From Prinia subflava (taxonomy: Eukaryota; Chordata; Aves; Passeriformes; Cisticolidae), in contig NW_026960609.1 in NCBI RefSeq assembly GCF_021018805.1, positions 682,001 through 746,000 on the forward strand: 64,000 bases of DNA, read 5' to 3'. The notes beneath the pieces are model-generated. The model saw only the letters and a program-made list of their open reading frames with translations, was not told the DNA's origin and made no database searches. The translations under genes and the position numbers were made by a program. Of this stretch, positions 57,979-64,000 are shown piece after piece (position 1 is the first letter of the stretch; each line of letters begins with the position of its first letter).

Positions 57979-59063
57979 GTCCCACAAAGTAAACACTAAG
58001 AAACCAAATCCCAAAGCTAAGGTAAATTTGTAATACCAGTTTTACAGCCTTGTATAATTGTTAATTCTACTTTATGATCTCCTTTCCCTGTTATTCTGCC
58101 CCTGTCCCTTGCTGTTCTAGCCAAACAGCAGGGTGATCCAAACCCGTGTTTCTCCAACCCTAAAACCTAAAACCTGTTGTTTCTCCATTTCCTTCCCATT
58201 CCCATGAAGTAGTTTTACAATTATGCCTTTCTAGTTTTGGTGTGTGTTCATATTGGAGATTTCCCCTGTTTTCAGTTTTAGAAAGCAGAGGCCTTTTCAG
58301 GTCACAAGGGTAAATCCATGGGAAGCAGTTTTTGAATTGTCTTCTTGTAAAGCGCGATTCAGTAGTAGACTACTGAATCAGTAACGCTTTTAGGTTTATG
58401 CTGTCCTCAGTAGGTTCTGAGGGTGACTGATAACCTAAAATGGTGTCTGAGGAAGGATTTAACAGTTTTTGTAGCTTTTTTTTCTTTTTGTTTTTCTTTT
58501 AGTGAGCTAAAACTGGGAGTCTTCTGTTAAGTCTCTGACATTTCTGGTGCAAGTATGAACAAAAAAAATCCCCAATAAGTACATATAGATGAATGTAAAC
58601 AATTGCATGCAGAGTGTCGCTCCTTTGGTTGAACCAGTTAGAAAGTGAAAAGAATAATTTAGCTCAGATCCATGAGTGAGAATCTGAAGCCTTGTGTAGA
58701 GCCGGGGGAACTCCAAGTGTTTTCCTGTCCCTGGAATAGGAGCAGAAGTCAGCGCCATAGCCTAGAAGTGAGGGCTGTAGTAGTCTGAAAAGCCAGTTAG
58801 AAAAAGCTAGATACCATTAGGCCAGTCACACTAAAAAAAGCTAAACAAATTTGTTAATTTGTTTAAATCTTGCAATATAACCCCACGTAACCCGTTTATT
58901 GCAATTACATCAAGTCAGATAGACTGTTCACAGTATAGCATAATCCTTACTGCAATTGTATTTGGTTTTATGCTGCAAAACTGTGTAATTGTTTCATTTT
59001 TAAATTGTTAATTGTCATATGTCATATTTCTCTTCTCACATTTTAACGAAAAAAGGGTGAATT
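57979..59063 (+). other. AT-rich 3' half of provirus interior, polypurine tract at the end
   Basis: No frame of note. CGAAAAAAGGGTGAATT (59048-59063) is the likely polypurine tract next to the LTR. Confidence 0.6.
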
Positions 59064-59536
59064 TGTGTAATTGCATTTTATTGAAATGGTATGCTCTGGC
59101 TCACCCCTGGAAAGTGTATGGTTTATCCCAAGTCTGTAACCTCCCTGCAGTATTGTGTGTCTGTAATTCTATTGGCTGAAGAATCTTACTGCGCCCATTT
59201 CGAAGCTCCCTGTTAAGAGTGCAAGGGGAAGTGGGCTCTACTCTCTTTGCCCTGGAGGCCTCTGGGGGCTCTGCTCTTCTCCCCTTCCCTCTCCCCTTCC
59301 CTCTCTCCTTCCCTCTCTCCCCCTCCTTCCCTCTCTCCCCCTCCTTCCCCCTCTCCCTTAGTGACCATGCTGCCTTCCCGGGGTCGAACTCCGAATAAAT
59401 CCTCATCTCATCAGCACCTCACCAGCCGTCTAGAGTCTCCTTGCCTACCTGCATGCGAATACCAACGAACATAAGACCCGGGGGGCTCCCGGGGAACCTT
59501 TCCTGGGGACCCCCCCCCAAAATCTAAATTACAACA
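59064..59536 (+). mobile_element. 3' LTR of non-autonomous provirus
   Basis: From TGTGTAATTGC to TTACAACA. The pyrimidine tract (59278-59360) differs in length and unit order from the 5' copy; the rest is nearly identical. Confidence 0.92.
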
Positions 59537-59542
59537 CATATG

Positions 59543-59967
59543 AACATTTATGTCCTCTGCATATGCATGCAGATACATACATATGAATATTTCTGATTTA
59601 ATTTAAACTCAAACTAGGTCTGTGGTCACACAAGCCCTGTGTAATTCATGGTGTGGGCACATATACATGTATACATACACCCATCTGGGATTTTTGCCAA
59701 GAAAAATTCCACATCTCTCAAGAAGTGCCTGATTACTTGCTCTCTCTGAAGTATAAGGCCCATAAGACAGTAATACTTCAACTCAAGCTGCTAAATAACC
59801 CTAATAGAGCTGTCTCCAAACTACTTTACTAGCAAATCTTTTGACTGCAGTGTGGATGCAACACAAAGGCAAAATAAATCCCACTGCAGTCTCAATGCAC
59901 TCTTATTTTGGTCCCTTGACAATTTTGGAAACAAATAGCAGATATAGTACGAATGAGACTGCAGCAG
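59543..59967. other. Intronic DNA, no gene seen
   Basis: Nothing recognised. Confidence 0.5.
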
Positions 59968-59973
59968 GAGGAG

Positions 59974-60311
59974 TATCACCGCGGGGCCTGACAGTAAGAG
60001 GGGGACTCGAGAGACATTTCTGAGTTGCGAGCAGATCCAGGGCCGGAAGCAGGAAGCCCCGCGGTTTATTTACAAAACCACTTTTATACATTTCCTATGG
60101 TGCCCATGGATTGGAGGATGTAATTCCCACCTCCTCACCACACTGGCCAAGCCAACTGTCCATCACCTTTCTCCTCCAAACTAGAAATATGTAAACAATG
60201 AAAGACAGTTAGCAAAACATGGCCAGTGTTTACATTAACGAGCACGAGAGACCGCACGTCTCTGTTTCAACATGAACGCTCGGCACAGCAAGAAAAAAAC
60301 TCATGGCAACA
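59974..60311 (-). mobile_element. Solo LTR, same family as 15300-15623
   Basis: 338 bp from TATCACCGCGGGG to CTCATGGCAACA with GAGGAG at 59968-59973 and 60312-60317. On the minus strand it starts TGTTGCCATGAG; GTATAAAAGTG (about 60085) and AAATAAA (about 60067) are its TATA and polyadenylation signals. Lies only 57 bp from a BANK1 exon. Confidence 0.8.
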
Positions 60312-60368
60312 GAGGAGGAGAAGAACAATAACTGTTATTCCAAAGATTTTAGCATCCAGAAGTCTTAC

Positions 60369-60517
60369 CTCACATGATATTCTTTTTGGAAGCACCAATA
60401 TTGACTGCTCGTTACTTTCTAATCTTTCAGAAAGTACCTCTGTTTTAAAAGCGAAGCCTGTTTCTTCTGATGCTCCACTGGCATCTGACAAGTTAATATC
60501 AGAGATAGGCTGGTGAT
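60369..60517 (-). CDS. BANK1: BANK1 exon (probably exon 3)
   Basis: 149 bp between acceptor CACATTATTTATTTCAG and the perfect donor GAG|GTAAGA. Two bases finish a split codon, then 49 codons encode HQPISDINLSDASGASEETG and end SILVLPKRISCE, the linker leading into the DBB domain, with VLP and CE as the conserved end. Phase 0 at its end fits the exon at 55872-56010. The large preceding exon (TIR-like region) is not found in the remaining 3.5 kb and must lie to the right of the window. Confidence 0.8.
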
Positions 60518-62019
60518 CTGAAATAAATAATGTGAAATGAGAACATTGTTAATAATCCTAATCTATCAAAATATGGCAATGATGTGGTTTTCAATGTATT
60601 ACTCATATGGCATTTGGAGTCACATTAAGGACAGCACATAAAAGCCTGGCAAAATTCCCTTAATGCAAATGTGATGAGATGTCCTCTTTTGATAAAGAGC
60701 TTGCCTGTGAAGTTTTGATCCTTCAGCCCTGATTTACATGAACAGGCTCTGCAAATATGCTTTGTCTTCCTAAAACAAAAAGGGACATAGCCTTTAGACT
60801 GAAATAGTTGTGAACAGAAAAGTCAGGGAGATCAGCCAGTTCTGTCATCTCAGAAATCCCATACACTAGGATAAAACGGGATTTTTATCACTCTTCCATC
60901 CTTTATATGTAAACAAGCACATGCTATTATGTTTACAACATGAACCCACCTGTCTACAAGAAGGGTTTACATGAGGGCAGTGATACCTGTAACATGGTAC
61001 CATGACAGTAGGCACAGATTTCTTTGAGACATGGTCTTTGCCTGCCTTAATGGACAAAAGGATGGATGGAAGCCATAACTTTTTTAAACAGGATAATCTG
61101 TGTTTGGAAATGCTATGTCATTTATACTGGTAGCTTGCAATCAGTTTCTTTTCTGTTTCACTGTACCAGAAAAAGCCCAAGAGCCTTTAGTGAATATAGT
61201 GAATCCTTCACCAAATCACAGCTTTTAATCATGAAAAAGAACTGACAACTGCATCTGCATCATGCAAAGCTCTGACTAAGCCTGTGTTTTGGCAAAGGTA
61301 TCCTTTACCTGCTGTGTCTCAGCTGTATCATTACACCTCCTTTCCAGACACTCTATTACCCTGTGTGAAACACTCCCACCACCCATCTCAAAGGACTGCA
61401 GCAGCTCTTCATCATGCAGGATTAGTCAGTATACTGCAGTCACCTAGTTAGATTACTGATATAATTTCACACAGTTCAGAGTTAAAAAATCTTGACTGGC
61501 TGGTGAGACAATATCCTGAGAGACATCCACACTATCTTGTATTACTGTAAATTATGAAAGGCTCACAGTCAATTACATTCAAGGGTACAAAGAACTTTTG
61601 AGCTACATCTTTTCCTCTTAAATGGATATAGAATATTAAATAAGTGATGGGCAGAATACAGAACTGTAGCAATTTGGCATTGCTGAAAGAAGTACCACAG
61701 CCATTTTGCCTTTCTTTGAAAAGGTGCCCAAGTGATTGAGGTACACAAACCATAGAGTGCTCCTAAGTGGCACAGAAATCTTTCCAGTCAGTGTCAGTAC
61801 TGGCAATCTACAATTAGTTTTATCACTTCTTGCTTGCCTTTACTTCCCCCATATGCACCAGTTCATCTGATACAGAATGTTTCCTTGCCTTACCAATCTT
61901 GCCTTGCTTAAGGCATAGATTTAATAAATTACCACAATAATAAATATGTCTACTAAATGAAGCTATGCAACGGCATCCTATTGTAGAATCTTTTTTATCT
62001 AGGGGTATTCTTTAATTGT
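60518..62019. other. Intronic DNA, no gene seen
   Basis: Nothing recognised. Confidence 0.5.
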
Positions 62020-62503
62020 GGAAGGAAGGAAGGAAGGAAGGAAGGAAGGAAGGAAGGAAGGAAGGAAGGAAGGAAGGAAGGAAGGAAGGAAGGAAGGAAG
62101 GAAGGAAGGAAGGAAGGAAGGAAGGAAGGAAGGAAGGAAGGAAGGAAGGAAGGAAGGAAGGAAGGAAGGAAGGAAGGAAGGAAGGAAGGAAGGAAGGGAG
62201 GAAGGAAGGGAGGAAGGGAGGAAGGAAGGGAGGAAGGAAGGAAGGAAGGAAGGAAGGAAGGAAGGAAGGAAGGAAGGAAGGAAGGAAGGAAGGGAGGAAG
62301 GAAGGGAGGAAGGAAGGGAGGAAGGGAGGAAGGAAGGGAGGAAGGAAGGAAGGAAGGAAGGAAGGAAGGAAGGAAGGAAGGAAGGAAGGAAGGAAGGAAG
62401 GAAGGAAGGAAGGAAGGAAGGAAGGAAGGAAGGAAGGAAGGAAGGAAGGAAGGAAGGAAGGAAGGAAGGAAGGAAGGAAGGAAGAAAGGAAGGAAGGAAG
62501 GAA
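62020..62503 (+). repeat. (GGAA)n microsatellite, about 480 bp
   Basis: About 120 tetramers, interrupted by GGGAGG variants at about 62196-62235 and 62290-62340 and one GAAGAAAGG near 62483. The long frames of alternating charged residues on both strands are products of the repeat. Confidence 0.98.
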
Positions 62504-62982
62504 ATCAAATGACCATGGTTCCTTGAAGAAGTTGAAGTTTCCTTGAACATCTAACCTAAGTTAAGCAGGTTCAATGACCATCACTAGCTAGTAAAATCTG
62601 CTCATCCTACTCCTGCTTATATGCTCATGCCTTTAAGGCAAAATAATTCTGAATTAAAGCTGTGAATTTAGCATAGATTGTTAAAATTACACTGAACCTA
62701 CATGTACTTTACTAAAGTAGTATTAATTACATTTGCTTTAATTTATTTTAAAAATTAAATAGGCTACACTGAACAAAGGCTATTCTGTTTCTGAATGAGA
62801 ACCCACACACAGTTCAATGTAGTTTAACTAATCCAGCTCAGAATATAAGCGCAATAATTTCTCTGATTATCACTGTGAAGACTAGACTTTATTAAGCACT
62901 GCCCTTCAGAAAAATGAAGGCCTGAACTCTTGCTGAGGAAAATAATTATGATACTTTACAGCAGCCTTATAGTACCTAAACA
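62504..62982. other. Unique AT-rich DNA
   Basis: No gene seen. Confidence 0.5.
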
Positions 62983-63302
62983 GGGACTACAAGAAACATA
63001 GAGAGGGACTTTTTACAAGGGCATGTAGGGTTAGGACAAGGGAGAATGGCTTCAAACTCAAAGAGGGTGGGTTTAGATTAGACATATTAGGAAGAAATGC
63101 CTTACAGTGAGCGTGGTGAGACACCAGCACAGAATTCCCAGAGTAGTTGTGGATGCCTCATACCTGGCAGTGTTCAAGGCCAGGTTGGATGAGCTTTGAG
63201 CAACCCGGTCTGCTGAAAGGTGCCAATGCTTATGGCCAGGGGATTGGAACTAGATGGTCTTTAAGGTCCTGTCCAACCCAAACCTTTCTATGATTCTGTG
63301 AT
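62983..63302 (+). mobile_element. CR1 LINE 3' end, plus orientation
   Basis: Contains AGGGTGGGTTTAGATTAGA, CAGGTTGGATGAGCTTTGAG, GGAACTAGATGGTCTTTAAG and the terminal TATGATTCTGTGATT, all typical of young bird CR1 tails. Confidence 0.96.
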
Positions 63303-64000
63303 TATGTATGCCCACAGCACATATTTTGGGAATGGATTCACATTTTAAGTTGCTCATAAATCTTAGACTTATGCACACAGAATTCACTTCAGAAGATAAC
63401 TCAAATGAAGTACATAATGCTTCTGAATTTTTTTCTGCCATTTTAGGCAAAGGAGTCTTATGGAGACAAGAAACATTCTGTTATCAGATTGACAAAATGA
63501 AAGGAATTAATAACAAATCTGGAAGGCACTGGATTCTCAGATGTCAACCATCTGTCAGTGATTGTTCTTCAAGGATCATGTAGATGCATTCTAATCTATG
63601 TAAAGTTCATGACAACTTTATTCCTACAGTCTGCACTCTACTTATCAAAGATGATAGTAGTCACTTTTACCTTTTAATGCCAATAATTCATCTGACAACA
63701 TTAATCCTATTGCTAACAAGTTGGTTTAAATTAGGATAACATTTTCTTGCGCAATAATGATTGCATTTTAATATTTTTATTATGCCTAGTGACATCTAAA
63801 TGCAGTATCAGAACTTCAACCCAGTCACTACTGTGATAGCACAGCTATCCCAATCAGACAATTAAGAAATGTGGCTCTTACATCAAAGACTTGGATATTT
63901 AAGAGAATTAGGATTCCCCTGCTGACTTGAAAGTGACTATCAATTTATTAGCTAAAAACCATCAAGCAAGACCTCGTTCACTAAATGTAAGGTCTACCTA
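63303..64000. other. Unique DNA, no gene seen
   Basis: Nothing recognised. Confidence 0.5.

Larger units (their letters stand above)
56658..59542 (+). mobile_element. Non-autonomous provirus with tRNA-Lys-type primer site
   Basis: CATATG is duplicated exactly at 56658-56663 and 59537-59542. Two LTRs of about 475 bp flank a 1.9-kb interior with primer site and polypurine tract but no recognisable gag, protease, pol or env. The 6-bp duplication and lysine primer site place it with class II elements. It must have been moved by proteins of another element. Confidence 0.9.

Noticed and set aside
61999..62550. Frames of 160-180 codons over the GGAA array
   Set aside because: Translation of a microsatellite in every phase.
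60518..64000. Upstream BANK1 exon with the TIR-like region
   Set aside because: Searched the minus strand by eye; no matching exon with splice sites, so it probably lies beyond the window.

Overview
The window looks like avian nuclear DNA. The support is CR1 retroposon 3' ends (62983-63302 forward, 54574-55085 reverse), many bird-type LTR elements, and five correctly phased exons on the minus strand that I recognise as the B-cell adaptor gene BANK1. No complete host gene is present. I could not run any search; family names rest on motifs I recognise and on hand-matched target-site duplications (TSDs).

Layout. Positions 1 to about 9545 are most of a gammaretrovirus-like provirus on the plus strand. 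It has a long repeat-filled leader (a minisatellite at 1-1080 and ten copies of a 193-bp dimer at 1243-3172), gag broken by one TGA, an uninterrupted pol reached through a TAG readthrough site, no env, a 43-A tract, a polypurine tract and a 3' LTR. Its 5' LTR lies off the left edge. A CpG-rich block of unknown identity (about 9950-11600) follows. It abuts the 5' LTR, primer site and splice donor of a truncated minus-strand provirus (11601-12854).

From 12.9 kb to the right end the DNA is AT-rich and unique. It is probably BANK1 intron, at least between the outermost exons (30098-60517). The exons run right to left: 60369-60517, 55872-56010, 53227-53339, 41021-41141, 30098-30298. Their phases join perfectly, but the second carries an in-frame TAA, so this copy should not make a full-length BANK1 protein.

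The introns are crowded with LTR insertions. There are three proviruses: a betaretrovirus-like one at 15976-20037 (minus), a rearranged betaretrovirus-like one at 43238-46390 (plus), and a non-autonomous one with a tRNA-Lys-type primer site at 56664-59536 (plus). There are ten other LTRs with recognisable TSDs (15300, 22002, 27505, 30409, 31020 nested inside 30409, 32949, 35373, 36823, 46861, 48239) plus one at 59974. A 484-bp GGAA microsatellite lies at 62020-62503.

Most notable: the tRNA-like monomers and donor/acceptor splice pattern of the 5' leader, the readthrough element with a candidate pseudoknot, the order PR-RT-capsid in the 43-kb provirus, the loss of its 5' promoter by a microhomology deletion, the nested LTR pair, and the BANK1 nonsense codon. 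The LTR density and the decayed host gene would fit a W or neo-W chromosome, a duplicated segment, or loss of the gene in this lineage; the sequence alone does not decide.
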